Assembly (NCBI GenBank): GCA_003278095.1 | Contig: QCHB01000006.1 | Span: forward strand, 1 to 64,000 | Source of the DNA: SAR116 cluster bacterium AG-390-L20 | GTDB taxonomy: Bacteria > Pseudomonadota > Alphaproteobacteria > Puniceispirillales > Marisalimonadaceae | Direction of reading: 5' to 3' | Length of the DNA: 64,000 nt | Shown: piece by piece, positions 1 through 8,504 of the stretch | How positions within the stretch are numbered: the first letter of the stretch is position 1 | How the letters are laid out: each line of letters begins with the position of its first letter | Made by a program: the position numbers and the translations under genes | Notes under the pieces: model-generated | What the model saw: the letters and a program-made list of their open reading frames with translations, nothing else | The model's database searches: none | What the model was told of the DNA's origin: nothing

Positions 1-105
1 AATCAATTTCATTAAAAGTTAATTTTTTACAATAATTAAATATTAAAATTTGCTTAAATTAATTTAACATATAAAATAATTTATGACCTTTTAAGGAGAA
101 TTTAT

Positions 106-564
106 TTGTCAAAAGCTTTTTTACTATGGTGGATACAAGTAGTTACTGTGTCATTTTCTGCTATATTAATTTTTACATATGGTTGGTTTGAAAAACTTTA
201 TGATGCAGATCAAACTAAAATTAGTTTTATTATTATTGTAATTTTTATAGCGGCGTCAATTGCCACTGGTTTTTTAAGTTTCAAGTCTGATAAAGAACAC
301 AGAACATTAAGTAACTACATATGGTTTTCTTCGGAAACCATGGTTACTTTAGGTTTAATAGGAACAGTAGCTGGTTTTTTGTTAATGTTAAGTTCTGCTT
401 TTGATAATTTAGATGTGAGTAATGTTGAAAATGTTCAAAAGGTAATTTCAAACATGGCCTTGGGTATGAGTACTGCATTGTGTACAACTCTTTCAGGGTT
501 AGTTGGGAGCGTACTAACTAAAATCCAAATGGTAATATTAGAAAATAATTCTAATTATGAGTGA
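106..564 (+). CDS. Small MotA/TolQ/ExbB-family proton-channel subunit
   Basis: Predicted inner-membrane protein of 152 residues with four hydrophobic segments (about 5-25, 39-59, 77-97 and 113-143). The third carries the family pattern GLIGTVAGF and the fourth the small-residue run MALGMSTALCTTLSGLVGS, as in ion-conducting ExbB/TolQ/MotA subunits. It is shorter than ExbB (about 240) or MotA (about 250-290) and lacks their large cytoplasmic loop. The TTG start is chosen because AAGGAGAA lies 5 bases upstream. It overlaps the next gene by 8 bases, and that gene encodes an ExbD/MotB-like partner. Family membership is clear from the motifs. The machine it powers is unknown; it is not the flagellar stator, which is encoded at 28.8-30.7 kb. 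Confidence 0.8.
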   Translation: MSKAFLLWWIQVVTVSFSAILIFTYGWFEKLYDADQTKISFIIIVIFIAASIATGFLSFKSDKEHRTLSNYIWFSSETMVTLGLIGTVAGFLLMLSSAFDNLDVSNVENVQKVISNMALGMSTALCTTLSGLVGSVLTKIQMVILENNSNYE

Positions 565-1177
565 TCCTAGATATAGATCATCTTTTGGTTTTATTGACCT
601 GTTGTTTAATATGTTAATAGGCTTCGTATTTTTATTTATGTTAGCTTTTTTATTAATTAATCCTGTTGCTAAAAAAGAGACAATTAAACCTAAGGCAGAA
701 TATTTTATTGAACTTGAGTGGGATGGAGAAAAACCCTACGACCTTGACGTTTGGGTGAAAGATAACATGGGGCATATTGTCAGCTTCAGAAGACCTGATG
801 ACGCATTAATTCATTTAGAAAGAGATGACTTGGGAACAGTCAATGATACTTATGTTGATCAGAATGGTAAAACAGTCTATCTAAAAGAAAATAGAGAAGT
901 CGTAGCGATAAGAACGCCTGAGGCGAGATCTTATTTAGTAACTATACACTTTTACAATGCTAGAAAATTTCCTGCGCCACTTACACATGCAACGGTAAAA
1001 CTTCTTAAGGTTAATCCTTATAAAGAAGAATATACCAAAAAATTATTTTTCAGTTCTGAAGGGCAAGAGCTTCCCGCATTTAAATTTAGAGTTGACTATA
1101 ACGGTATAGTCCATGTTGATCCTACTAATGAGCTTATCATTGACGGAGAAGTGATTAGAAAGAAGAGTGGTGTATAA
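557..1177 (+). CDS. ExbD/MotB-like one-span protein with DUF2135-like periplasmic domain
   Basis: 206 residues. The N-terminus has one membrane span (about 12-34) preceded by the FGFIDLLFN motif, with Asp14 where MotB and ExbD carry their proton-binding aspartate. After a short linker comes a beta-rich region beginning near residue 50 with YDLDVWVKDNMGHIVSF. This resembles the aspartate-rich strand pattern of DUF2135/YfaP-type domains (a recalled resemblance, not a search result). There is no OmpA-type peptidoglycan-binding domain, so it is neither MotB nor Pal-like. It overlaps the channel gene by 8 bases and the following gene by 1 base, implying translational coupling and a shared complex. 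Function is inferred only from architecture. Confidence 0.7.
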   Translation: MSDPRYRSSFGFIDLLFNMLIGFVFLFMLAFLLINPVAKKETIKPKAEYFIELEWDGEKPYDLDVWVKDNMGHIVSFRRPDDALIHLERDDLGTVNDTYVDQNGKTVYLKENREVVAIRTPEARSYLVTIHFYNARKFPAPLTHATVKLLKVNPYKEEYTKKLFFSSEGQELPAFKFRVDYNGIVHVDPTNELIIDGEVIRKKSGV

Positions 1178-1650
1178 TGTTAGACTTCTCAATTAGTTCT
1201 GGACAATTAATGTTAATTTGGTCTTTTGCAGGAGCTATATGTTGTTTACCCTTTTTTACTAAAAATATATGGCAAAGATTTTTTACTGTTCCAATTATAT
1301 TTATAGCAATTTGGTTAAGTTTTTACACAAACCATGAATTTATAGGTCGTCCTATGTATGACAGGCCTCCTGAACAATTTGTTTATGAACATCATGCGGT
1401 TATTTATGATAAAGGCGAAAGATTGATAGTGTTATGGGCTGTAAAAAATGGGATAAATAAACTTTTTAAATTTCCTCATACGGAACAAAATGAAGAAGCT
1501 TTGGATCAAGCTAAAAGAAATGCTGATAGGTCTGGTGTACCTCAAATGGGAGAAATTGTTAAAGAGGATCCTATAGATAAAAGATCCAGGAATAATGAAT
1601 TTACACTAAAAACATATAGATTTCCATTTCAGAAAATGATGCCAAAGTAG
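1177..1650 (+). CDS. Unknown two-span membrane protein, third member of the ExbB/ExbD-like operon
   Basis: 157 residues. Two hydrophobic segments (about 9-28 and 33-52) are followed by a soluble, charged domain of about 100 residues ending in the basic stretch YRFPFQKMMPK. Its ATG shares one base with the stop of the preceding gene (TAATG), so it is very likely translated together with the channel pair. I do not recognise a family. The topology suggests both termini on the same side and a soluble C-terminal domain that could couple the channel to a cargo; this is inference. It ends 5 bases before the convergent monooxygenase gene, so the operon ends here. Confidence 0.7.
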   Translation: MLDFSISSGQLMLIWSFAGAICCLPFFTKNIWQRFFTVPIIFIAIWLSFYTNHEFIGRPMYDRPPEQFVYEHHAVIYDKGERLIVLWAVKNGINKLFKFPHTEQNEEALDQAKRNADRSGVPQMGEIVKEDPIDKRSRNNEFTLKTYRFPFQKMMPK

Positions 1651-1655
1651 TGAAT

Positions 1656-2759
1656 TTAATTGATATATTTTTGACTTATGTACTTGTTTAATACAGGTTG
1701 GATAGAAGTAGCCATCTCTGAAAATGAGTTTTCCCATAATTTTTTGGAATTTCCGATATCATGTCCTGTGAGTAGGAGTGTACCAAAAGGTCCAACTTTT
1801 TCAATAAATGATACTAATTTTTCAGTTACAGTTTTTTTATTACCAATAATTATCAAGTCATTTGCTTTTTTCATAGCTTCTGGCAAGTCCTTTTTAAGGT
1901 TAATATCCTTACTTAAAGTACCTGATGCAAGTTTTGAAACAGTATTTAAATAGAGAAAATAGTGAGAAAATACTCCTTTAGGGTCATCTAATATTTCTTC
2001 AGCTTCTGAACTTGATGAAGTAATGAGTACACTTCGTCCAACACGCCATTTTTGATAGGTCGGTTGTTTGCCGACCTTATTTGCCGCTTCTTGATAAGTT
2101 GGCCAATGAGTTGCTATATCTTTTGCATCTACAAAATTGCCAGAAATAGGAATCCATCCTTTTTCTCCGGCTAGTTTTGCTGTCATTGAATTAGGATTTT
2201 TAAGAGATATTGCGATTTCAGGATATGGTTTTTGAAATGGTTTAACGAATTTTCCAATACCCAATTCTGGAATAATATTCTTCTTTAAAGAAATATCCAG
2301 AAATTCACCTTTGTAGTGATAATTTTCACTTTCATCCCAAAACTTTAAAATTGCCTCCATTGACTCAATCATTGTAATTGCTCTTGAGCGTCCATCCATA
2401 TTACCAAAGAGCTCCCAATCACTTACTAAGCCTCCTGCACCAACACCTAAAATAACTCTTCCTTTTGAAAGATGATCTAGTAAGCTTACTTGACCTGCGA
2501 CTACTGCGGGATGTTGTTGAGGCAGGGAAATAACTCCTGTTCCAAACTTAATATTTTTTGTCTCTTTTATTAAAGATGCATTAAAAATCAATGGTGAGGT
2601 AACTGGTTCTGCTGTAGAACTATAATGTTCTCCCATCCAAGCTTCAGTAAAATTTAATTTATCTGCTAAAAGAACAAGTTTTCTATCTTCTTCATAAGAA
2701 ACACCTACATCTTTATTTGCAGGGTGAAGAGGCATCATAAACAATCCAAGATTAAGCAT
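1656..2759 (-). CDS. LLM-class flavin-dependent oxidoreductase (limonene monooxygenase-like)
   Basis: 367 residues, typical for the luciferase-like monooxygenase TIM-barrel family. It starts MLNLGLFMMPLHPANKD, followed by TEAWMGEHYSS and KFGTGVISLPQQHPAVVAGQ, and then the LSKGRVILGVGAGG segment typical of the limonene 1,2-monooxygenase/F420-like subgroup. Such enzymes use reduced FMN supplied by a partner reductase to oxidise small organic substrates. No flavin reductase lies beside it and the substrate cannot be read from sequence. It is transcribed from a short AT-rich intergenic region that also separates it from the trp operon's last gene. Confidence 0.85.
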   Translation of the reverse strand: MLNLGLFMMPLHPANKDVGVSYEEDRKLVLLADKLNFTEAWMGEHYSSTAEPVTSPLIFNASLIKETKNIKFGTGVISLPQQHPAVVAGQVSLLDHLSKGRVILGVGAGGLVSDWELFGNMDGRSRAITMIESMEAILKFWDESENYHYKGEFLDISLKKNIIPELGIGKFVKPFQKPYPEIAISLKNPNSMTAKLAGEKGWIPISGNFVDAKDIATHWPTYQEAANKVGKQPTYQKWRVGRSVLITSSSSEAEEILDDPKGVFSHYFLYLNTVSKLASGTLSKDINLKKDLPEAMKKANDLIIIGNKKTVTEKLVSFIEKVGPFGTLLLTGHDIGNSKKLWENSFSEMATSIQPVLNKYISQKYIN

Positions 2760-2834
2760 TGATTATTATATTTTCCAAAATATTTATCATTTTCATATAT
2801 ATATTACATTATTAAAAAAATAATTTAAAATTTT

Positions 2835-3809
2835 TTAAAATTTAAGAACAACCGAACCAGTCGTTTTTCTTTCTTCTAATATAGATTGAGCTTCTTTTAT
2901 CTCGTCAATATAAAATGTTTTATCTATATTAATTTGTAAATCTTTATTTATGATCATATCAAAAAATGTGTCAGCATTCATTTGCATTTCATTAGCGTCT
3001 TTTATGTAAGTATTTAGTCCGCCTGTTGAAATAGACCCTGAAAAAGATCTAAGCATATTTATGTTAATAGGATCAATAGGACCTGATGAAACTCCAAAGC
3101 TAACTATTCTTCCTTTTGAAGCTAGGCAGCTTATTCCTTTTAAAAAGGTATCTTTTCCAACTGAGTCATATATGATATTTACCCCTTTATTATTTGTAAT
3201 TTCTAAGATTTTCTTGTCAAAGTCATCTTTTGAATAATTAATAGTAAAACTACATCCGTTTTGTTTAGCAATTTTTTCTTTTTCTTGAGAACTTACTGTT
3301 CCAATAACATTTGCTCCAATTTTTTTTGCCCATTGACAAAGAATTTGTCCAACGCCTCCCGCTGCAGCATGTACTAGAACAGTGTCATGCTCTTTTAATT
3401 TATATGAATGGTTAATTAGGTATTGAGAAGTTAAGCCTTGCAAGGTAGATGCAGCGGCGATTTTAAGATCAACTTCTTTTTTAAGTTTAATAGCTTTATC
3501 TTGATCTAAATTCATAAACTGTGAAAAAGAACCTAGATTCATACAATGTGTTACCTTATCTCCAATATTAAACTTGGTAACATTAGAACCAATTTCTTTT
3601 ACCGTTCCAGATGCTTCCATCCCAAGTACCGCAGGTAAATTCTTAAGTGGATAGGTGCCTCTTCTTTGATTGATATCTATAAAATTTAATCCAGCAAACG
3701 AGTGTTCTATTAAAATTTCGTTTGAGCCTAAATCTTTTAAGTTCACTTCTTCTATTTTCAGGACATCCAAAGATCCTTGCTCATAAATTTTAATAGCTTT
3801 ACTTATCAT
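2835..3809 (-). CDS. NADPH:quinone oxidoreductase (zinc-independent MDR family)
   Basis: 324 residues from the chosen start. N-terminal GroES-like domain, then a Rossmann domain with VLVHAAAGGVGQILCQWAKK, the signature of the quinone oxidoreductase/crotonyl-CoA reductase branch of medium-chain dehydrogenases. No catalytic-zinc ligands are evident. The ATG at 3809 is preferred over an upstream GTG at 3818: AGGTG ends six bases before it, and the protein then begins MISKAIKIYEQG like its relatives. It follows trpG with only a few bases between, so it is probably co-transcribed with the tryptophan genes although its reaction has no known role there. Confidence 0.85.
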   Translation of the reverse strand: MISKAIKIYEQGSLDVLKIEEVNLKDLGSNEILIEHSFAGLNFIDINQRRGTYPLKNLPAVLGMEASGTVKEIGSNVTKFNIGDKVTHCMNLGSFSQFMNLDQDKAIKLKKEVDLKIAAASTLQGLTSQYLINHSYKLKEHDTVLVHAAAGGVGQILCQWAKKIGANVIGTVSSQEKEKIAKQNGCSFTINYSKDDFDKKILEITNNKGVNIIYDSVGKDTFLKGISCLASKGRIVSFGVSSGPIDPININMLRSFSGSISTGGLNTYIKDANEMQMNADTFFDMIINKDLQINIDKTFYIDEIKEAQSILEERKTTGSVVLKF

Positions 3810-3818
3810 AAAACACAC

Positions 3819-4469
3819 CTATAAATTAAATAAAAAATTTTCTAATATTTCCTTTCCACCCTCACTACCAAAAGATTCTGGGTGATATTGAATTCCATAA
3901 ATAGGATACAATTTATGACTGATCGCCATAATTTCACCACTAAAAGAAACTTTGTTTATATCAAGTATAGAACTTTTATCATCTATATCTTGTGAAACCC
4001 CGTTTATAACAAAACAACTTGGTAAAGATTTTGTCTCAACAATTAGAGAATGATATCTCATTATTTCTATATTTTGAGGTATTTTTTTATGTATTCCTTT
4101 TTGATCATGTAATAAAAATGAGGTTTTTCCATGCATAGGTTCATTTGCATGAATGATTTTACCTCCAAATGAATGAACTATACCTTGCATACCTAAACAT
4201 ATGCCTAAGATTGGTATTTTTGGACCAAATTTTAGGATGATTTCTTGACAGACTCCAAAATATTTTTTTTCTGCAGGTGATCCTGGACCAGGTGAAATTA
4301 TTATTTTGTCAGGTTTATCAAATTTAAAATCATTAAAACATATTTGATCATTTCTTTTAACTATTATATCGGTTTTTATGCCTGATGTTTTTTTATCTAA
4401 AATCTCACCACAATATTGAAATAGATTGAAAGTAAATGAATCATAATTATCTATTATTAAAATTTTCAT
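3819..4469 (-). CDS. trpG: Anthranilate synthase component II (glutamine amidotransferase)
   Basis: 216 residues, class I glutamine amidotransferase supplying ammonia to the chorismate-using subunit. It begins with the family-typical MKILIIDNYDSFTFNLFQY, has ISPGPGSP, the nucleophile Cys91 in GICLGMQ, and the His-Glu pair in YHPES near the C-terminus. It starts one base after the stop of the trpE-like gene on the same strand. TrpG and PabA proteins are interchangeable in many bacteria, so this one may also serve folate synthesis. It is assigned to tryptophan because trpR heads the operon. Confidence 0.9.
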   Translation of the reverse strand: MKILIIDNYDSFTFNLFQYCGEILDKKTSGIKTDIIVKRNDQICFNDFKFDKPDKIIISPGPGSPAEKKYFGVCQEIILKFGPKIPILGICLGMQGIVHSFGGKIIHANEPMHGKTSFLLHDQKGIHKKIPQNIEIMRYHSLIVETKSLPSCFVINGVSQDIDDKSSILDINKVSFSGEIMAISHKLYPIYGIQYHPESFGSEGGKEILENFLFNL

Positions 4470-4470
4470 A

Positions 4471-5871
4471 TTATTTCGTCTCTCTAAATGATTCTAAAAC
4501 TGTCTTCATGGCAGCTAGTTTTCTTTCAATTTCTAAATACTCTTTATCTGGATCTGAATCATAAACATTTCCACCACAAGTTTGAGCAAAAGCTTTCTCA
4601 CCTTTTATAAAAATGGATCTAATTGGAATTGCAAATGTACAATCACCATTAAATCCAAACTGCCCTATTGCTCCTCCATATGGACCTCTGCCGTCTTCTT
4701 CAATTTCATTTATTATTTTCATAGCTTCTATTTTAGGGGCGCCAGACAAAGTGCCAGCTGGAAAATTTGAGGCTAAAGCAGAGAACATATCCTCATCATC
4801 ATTAATTATACCAGCAATTTCAGACGATATGTGTTGTACATGAGAATATTTTTTTATATCCATAAGGTTTCTAACTTTGACAGTACCAAATTTAGCAACT
4901 CTACCTAAATCATTTCTATGTAAATCTACTAACATATTATGTTCAGCTATTTCTTTACTATCATTTAGTAATTCTCTGGCTAATTTTAGATCCTCTGTTT
5001 TATCAGCTCCTCTTTTTGTTGTCCCAGCTAAAGGAAAAGTTTCCATTTCCCCGTTTTTAAGCCGAAAGAGAAGTTCTGGTGATGCTCCAATAATTATTTG
5101 ATCACTAAACTTCATAAAATACATATGAGGGGATGGATTTAGCATTCTTAACTTTGAATAGATTTTAGTAAGATCTCCTTTTATTTCATAATGACTTTTA
5201 AAACCCACTTCACATTGAAAAATTAATCCATTTTTTATGTCTTCTTTAATCTTTAATACAGTTTTTCTATGCTCATCCCTTGTCATTGAATTTCTTAAAA
5301 ATTTGCAGCTTACTTGTGTACTATTATGATTATCTTGTTTAATAATTGATTTAATTTTTTCAATTTTATTATCTTCATAATAATAATAAAATATTTCTCC
5401 TGTCATTTGGTCATAAATAAGACCGTCAAGATACACGCCAAATTTAAAAGACTCAAAATTAGGATTTTTTTTTATATTTAAATTATTTTCAAAATAATTA
5501 AAACCATCGTAACTTACGAAGCCAACCAATCCTCCAGCATATTTCTTTGATATAATATTTTGAGGAATAATGTCTCTTAATTTATAATAAGGGTTTTTAC
5601 ATGAATATGATCTAATTTCACCTTTATCTATGTCTTCAATTTTTAATTCGTGTTTATTTTCTGAAAATATAAGATATTTTGGATCAAAACCAATTATATG
5701 GTAGCGAGAAATATTACTTTCTTCGCCTAGTGATTCAAATAAAAAACAGTTTTTAAAGTTAAATTGTATTTTTTTGAACAATTCAAAAAAATTATATTTA
5801 TCGCCTATTTTTATGTATTTAGGTTTGCCTTCAATTTTAATTTTATTTGGTTCATTTTGTTTTATAGTCAT
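4471..5871 (-). CDS. trpE: Anthranilate synthase component I
   Basis: 466 residues, chorismate-binding enzyme converting chorismate and ammonia to anthranilate. The N-terminal domain has FLFESLGEESNISRYHIIG, the region that contains the tryptophan-feedback motif (LLES type). The catalytic domain has FPLAGTTKRG, ELLNDSKEIAEHNMLVDLHRNDLGRV, FPAGTLSGAPKIEAM and GRGPYGGAIG. The usual AGAGIV segment near the C-terminus reads TCGGNVYDSDP here, a deviation worth noting. The start overlaps trpR by 4 bases. PabB is the main alternative, but the feedback motif and the neighbouring TrpR gene favour TrpE. Confidence 0.88.
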   Translation of the reverse strand: MTIKQNEPNKIKIEGKPKYIKIGDKYNFFELFKKIQFNFKNCFLFESLGEESNISRYHIIGFDPKYLIFSENKHELKIEDIDKGEIRSYSCKNPYYKLRDIIPQNIISKKYAGGLVGFVSYDGFNYFENNLNIKKNPNFESFKFGVYLDGLIYDQMTGEIFYYYYEDNKIEKIKSIIKQDNHNSTQVSCKFLRNSMTRDEHRKTVLKIKEDIKNGLIFQCEVGFKSHYEIKGDLTKIYSKLRMLNPSPHMYFMKFSDQIIIGASPELLFRLKNGEMETFPLAGTTKRGADKTEDLKLARELLNDSKEIAEHNMLVDLHRNDLGRVAKFGTVKVRNLMDIKKYSHVQHISSEIAGIINDDEDMFSALASNFPAGTLSGAPKIEAMKIINEIEEDGRGPYGGAIGQFGFNGDCTFAIPIRSIFIKGEKAFAQTCGGNVYDSDPDKEYLEIERKLAAMKTVLESFRETK

Positions 5872-6152
5872 TTTTTGTGATTTGCTCTTAAAATATCAAT
5901 AATGTTAGATTTAATTTTAAAAATTTCTTCATTTTCGAAAGCGTATGAACCTCTTGTAACTGTTGCAATTCCTACATTTAGATCTTCAGAAATTTCTCTT
6001 TGTTTTTTACCATGCAAAAGCTTTTGAAATATCTTTAAACGATTATCAAGCTCTTTTAACTCTTTGTTGGTAAAAAGCGCTTTGAGGAACAATTCCATGT
6101 TTTTGCAATTGTTTGTTTTAGTTAATAAATGACTTAATAAGTTTGTTTTCAT
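5868..6152 (-). CDS. trpR: Trp repressor
   Basis: 94 residues, close to the 108 of E. coli TrpR. All-helical, with the DNA-binding segment GKKQREISEDLNVGIATVTRGS matching the E. coli pattern that ends GAGIATITRGS. LDNRLKIFQKLLHGK corresponds to the preceding core helix. Known family role: tryptophan-dependent repression of trp genes. It is the first gene of trpR-trpE-trpG and overlaps trpE by 4 bases, so the repressor and its target enzymes are made from one message. A 10-base palindrome with the TrpR core lies directly before its ATG. No Shine-Dalgarno sequence is visible there, so the message may have a very short leader. Confidence 0.9.
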   Translation of the reverse strand: MKTNLLSHLLTKTNNCKNMELFLKALFTNKELKELDNRLKIFQKLLHGKKQREISEDLNVGIATVTRGSYAFENEEIFKIKSNIIDILRANHKK

Positions 6153-6162
6153 GTACTAGTAC
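6153..6162. promoter_or_regulatory. Probable trp operator (autoregulatory)
   Basis: Perfect palindrome GTACTAGTAC immediately upstream of the trpR start codon. It contains ACTAGT, the core repeated in E. coli trp operators. A possible minus-strand -10 element TAAAAT lies at 6166-6171, which would put the transcription start inside the palindrome, an ideal position for repression. The match is seen directly; binding is inferred. Confidence 0.6.
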
Positions 6163-6210
6163 AATATTTTACTGATTAAAATGATTACTAAAAAAAAATA
6201 GGCTTATAAT

Positions 6211-6417
6211 TTATATAGCTTTAAGGTTGCCCGCAGAAACTTTACCGTCTTTGCCGTCTTCCAACTCATATTCAATTTTTTGATCAGGTTCTAGAGTTGT
6301 CATGCCTGCAGCTTGTACGGCACTGATATGAACAAACACATCCTTGTCTCCACCTTCTGGTTCAATGAAGCCATAACCTTTTGTAGGGTTAAACCATTTA
6401 ACTGTTCCTGTGGCCAT
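6211..6417 (-). CDS. Cold-shock protein, CspA family
   Basis: 68 residues forming one OB-fold domain that binds single-stranded RNA and DNA. RNP1-like KGYGFIEPE and RNP2-like VFVHISAV are present, and the protein starts MATGTVKWFNPTKG as the family does. About 145 bases with no gene precede it, consistent with the long structured leader of many csp messages; AGGAAAAG lies just upstream of the ATG. Whether it is cold-induced or constitutive cannot be told. Confidence 0.95.
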   Translation of the reverse strand: MATGTVKWFNPTKGYGFIEPEGGDKDVFVHISAVQAAGMTTLEPDQKIEYELEDGKDGKVSAGNLKAI

Positions 6418-6562
6418 TTTTTTTCCTTTTCTTAGCTCTAAAAAGTAAAGAGCGCTTAGTTAATATTGCGATTTATTAAAACATGGTTTTAAAATATGTA
6501 CTTAATAAACTAAGATATTATATTTCAATTCTTTATTTTAGCAAGTTTGATTTGAAATGTAC

Positions 6563-7486
6563 TTATTTATAGTCTTCTTCATAAGCTTTTATGATTGAAC
6601 TAACAGCTAAATTAAATGGCGTTTCAATACTATTTTCTTCTCCTAAAGTTACAACCATACCATTAATAGCGTCAATTTCAGATAACCTTTTAGCCTCAAC
6701 ATCCTGCAGCATTGAAGGTTTAGAGTCTAAGAGTTTTTTGCCAAATTCTGTTACATATTTAATTGTGTCATCAAAAGTAAAATTAACTTTTTTTATGTCA
6801 CCCATTTTTCTAGCCTCTAGAGCACACCCTTTAGCTACTTCAAACATTTGTTTGTTTCCCATTACTTCACCAAGTGTTTTCCTGAATATTGAGCATGGGC
6901 CACTATAAGCAACGTTACATATAAATTTTTCCCAAATTAATTGTTCTATATCTTCGAAAGCTTTTGCGTTAAACCCTGCATCAGACCAAACCTTAACTAG
7001 TTTTTCTAATCTTTGAGTTATTCCTCCATTCATTTCACCAATTCTTATCATACTCATATTATTATGATGAGCATGTCCAGGACCAACCATTGCCGCTCCA
7101 AAGCCTTGAGCCACTCCTAAAAGAATATTGTCAGTAGGCATAAAAGTAGCAATTCGTTCACCAGCACCTAGCCCATTCTGTATAGTTAAAATAAGAGAGT
7201 TTTTTGATATTATTTTGCTTAGATTAGATGCGGCTGAACCAACTCCAGATGCCTTAGTTGCTATTACAAATAGTTCATATCCTTTTGCATCTTCTATGTT
7301 ATTCGACACATTTATATTTTTAACCACATTATCACCACTGAAACCTGAAACTCTAAGACCATCTTTTCTTATGGCTTCTAAATGCTCTTCCCAAAGATCA
7401 ATTGCTAAAACCTCATTATTATTTTGAGCAAGAAAGGATGCATAAATAGATCCCATTGCACCTGCTCCAATTATAGCAATTTTCAT
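6563..7486 (-). CDS. panE: 2-dehydropantoate 2-reductase (ketopantoate reductase family)
   Basis: 307 residues. N-terminal Rossmann motif IAIIGAGAMGSIYASFLAQ, then TIQNGLGAGE, and the C-terminal helical domain with IWEKFICNVAYSGPCSIF and KPSMLQDVEAKRLSEIDAINGMV. The latter carries the Lys, Asn, Ser and Glu residues characteristic of ApbA/PanE. The reaction would be NADPH-dependent reduction of ketopantoate in coenzyme A synthesis. Bacteria often carry several paralogues, so the exact substrate is not certain. It lies 13 bases downstream of the pirin gene on the same strand, which suggests co-transcription. Confidence 0.8.
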   Translation of the reverse strand: MKIAIIGAGAMGSIYASFLAQNNNEVLAIDLWEEHLEAIRKDGLRVSGFSGDNVVKNINVSNNIEDAKGYELFVIATKASGVGSAASNLSKIISKNSLILTIQNGLGAGERIATFMPTDNILLGVAQGFGAAMVGPGHAHHNNMSMIRIGEMNGGITQRLEKLVKVWSDAGFNAKAFEDIEQLIWEKFICNVAYSGPCSIFRKTLGEVMGNKQMFEVAKGCALEARKMGDIKKVNFTFDDTIKYVTEFGKKLLDSKPSMLQDVEAKRLSEIDAINGMVVTLGEENSIETPFNLAVSSIIKAYEEDYK

Positions 7487-7499
7487 AACCTAATCTCCA

Positions 7500-8405
7500 T
7501 CACTGCTTAATAAAAGTTCCATTGTTTAATTCAGACATAGCAAGTTTAATTTCATCACTAGTATTCATTACAATAGGTCCGTGCCATGCAACGGGTTCTT
7601 GAATAGGATTACCAGAGATTAGTAGAAATCTAACACCTTGATTTCCAGACAACAGCTTAACTTCATCTCCTTTATCAAAGGTAATTAGCGTCTTGTTTCC
7701 ACTCATGTCACGTATTGTATAGTCTTCGTTGTTAAATGATTTTTCAATTTTAATGCCTTTAGGCTCTGAGGCATAGTCAAAATTAGCCTCTCCTTCAAAA
7801 ACATATGCAAAACAATTATCTCGTAATGATATTGGGAAGTTTTTGATTTTGTTTGGTGGAACATAAATGTCAAAATATTGAGGGTTAGATGCAATTCCCT
7901 TTATTAAACCTTTATACCCCCGATAATCGCCTATTATTATTTTTATAATAGTACCATCGTCATCATTTATAACTTTGATATCGCTTGATTTTATATCTTG
8001 ATAGTTAGGATCAGTCATTTTAAGATTAGATGGTAAATTAGCCCATAATTGAAAACCATGCATTTCACCTTTATAATTACCTAAGGGCATTTCTTGATGA
8101 AGTATACCTGAACCTGCAGTCATCCATTGAACATCTCCATCATTCAGTTTTCCTGAATTTCCTAAGCTATCTTTGTGTTCCACGGCTCCTTTTAAGATAT
8201 AAGTGATTGTCTCTATTCCTCTATGAGGATGCCACGGGAAACCTAATTGGTAATCTTGTGGATTATTATTTCTAAAATCATCAAGTAGTAAAAAAGGATC
8301 AAAATCACTAGTATTTCCAAAGCCAAAAGCTCTATCTAATCTCACACCAGCACCCTCTAAAACTGGATTTGATTTTTTTCTATCTAAAATTGGTCTAACA
8401 GTCAT
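7500..8405 (-). CDS. Pirin family protein
   Basis: 301 residues, bicupin protein. The N-terminal cupin carries FPWHPHRGIETITYILKGAVEHKDSLGN, with the His-His-His-Glu metal ligands of pirins, and GSGILHQEMP follows. The C-terminal cupin ends with the pirin-typical EPVAWHGPIVMN. Bacterial pirins include quercetinases and redox-sensing proteins; no specific role can be assigned. First gene of a likely two-gene unit with panE and divergent from the TauE-type exporter. Confidence 0.9.
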   Translation of the reverse strand: MTVRPILDRKKSNPVLEGAGVRLDRAFGFGNTSDFDPFLLLDDFRNNNPQDYQLGFPWHPHRGIETITYILKGAVEHKDSLGNSGKLNDGDVQWMTAGSGILHQEMPLGNYKGEMHGFQLWANLPSNLKMTDPNYQDIKSSDIKVINDDDGTIIKIIIGDYRGYKGLIKGIASNPQYFDIYVPPNKIKNFPISLRDNCFAYVFEGEANFDYASEPKGIKIEKSFNNEDYTIRDMSGNKTLITFDKGDEVKLLSGNQGVRFLLISGNPIQEPVAWHGPIVMNTSDEIKLAMSELNNGTFIKQ

Positions 8406-8504
8406 AATGTCTTTATAACTTTAAAAATAATAATAATGAACTTTTTTTTATCCATTTAGATAAATTGATATTTCACCAAAATAAATAAAAAAGGAACTTA
8501 TAAT

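Noticed and set aside
1-105. Possible 3' end of a gene or tRNA at the left edge
   Set aside because: Very AT-rich, no open frame with coding character and no cloverleaf; it appears to be only the leader of the first operon.
106-1177. Zorya defence system (ZorA/ZorB) as the identity of the channel pair
   Set aside because: ZorA is far longer with a cytoplasmic tail, ZorB has an OmpA-like domain, and no ZorC, ZorD or ZorE gene is seen on the visible side.
4582-5101. Plus-strand open frames inside trpE, and similar frames opposite other genes
   Set aside because: They lie wholly within strongly supported genes on the other strand, have low-complexity Ser/Phe/Ile-rich products and no ribosome-binding sites.
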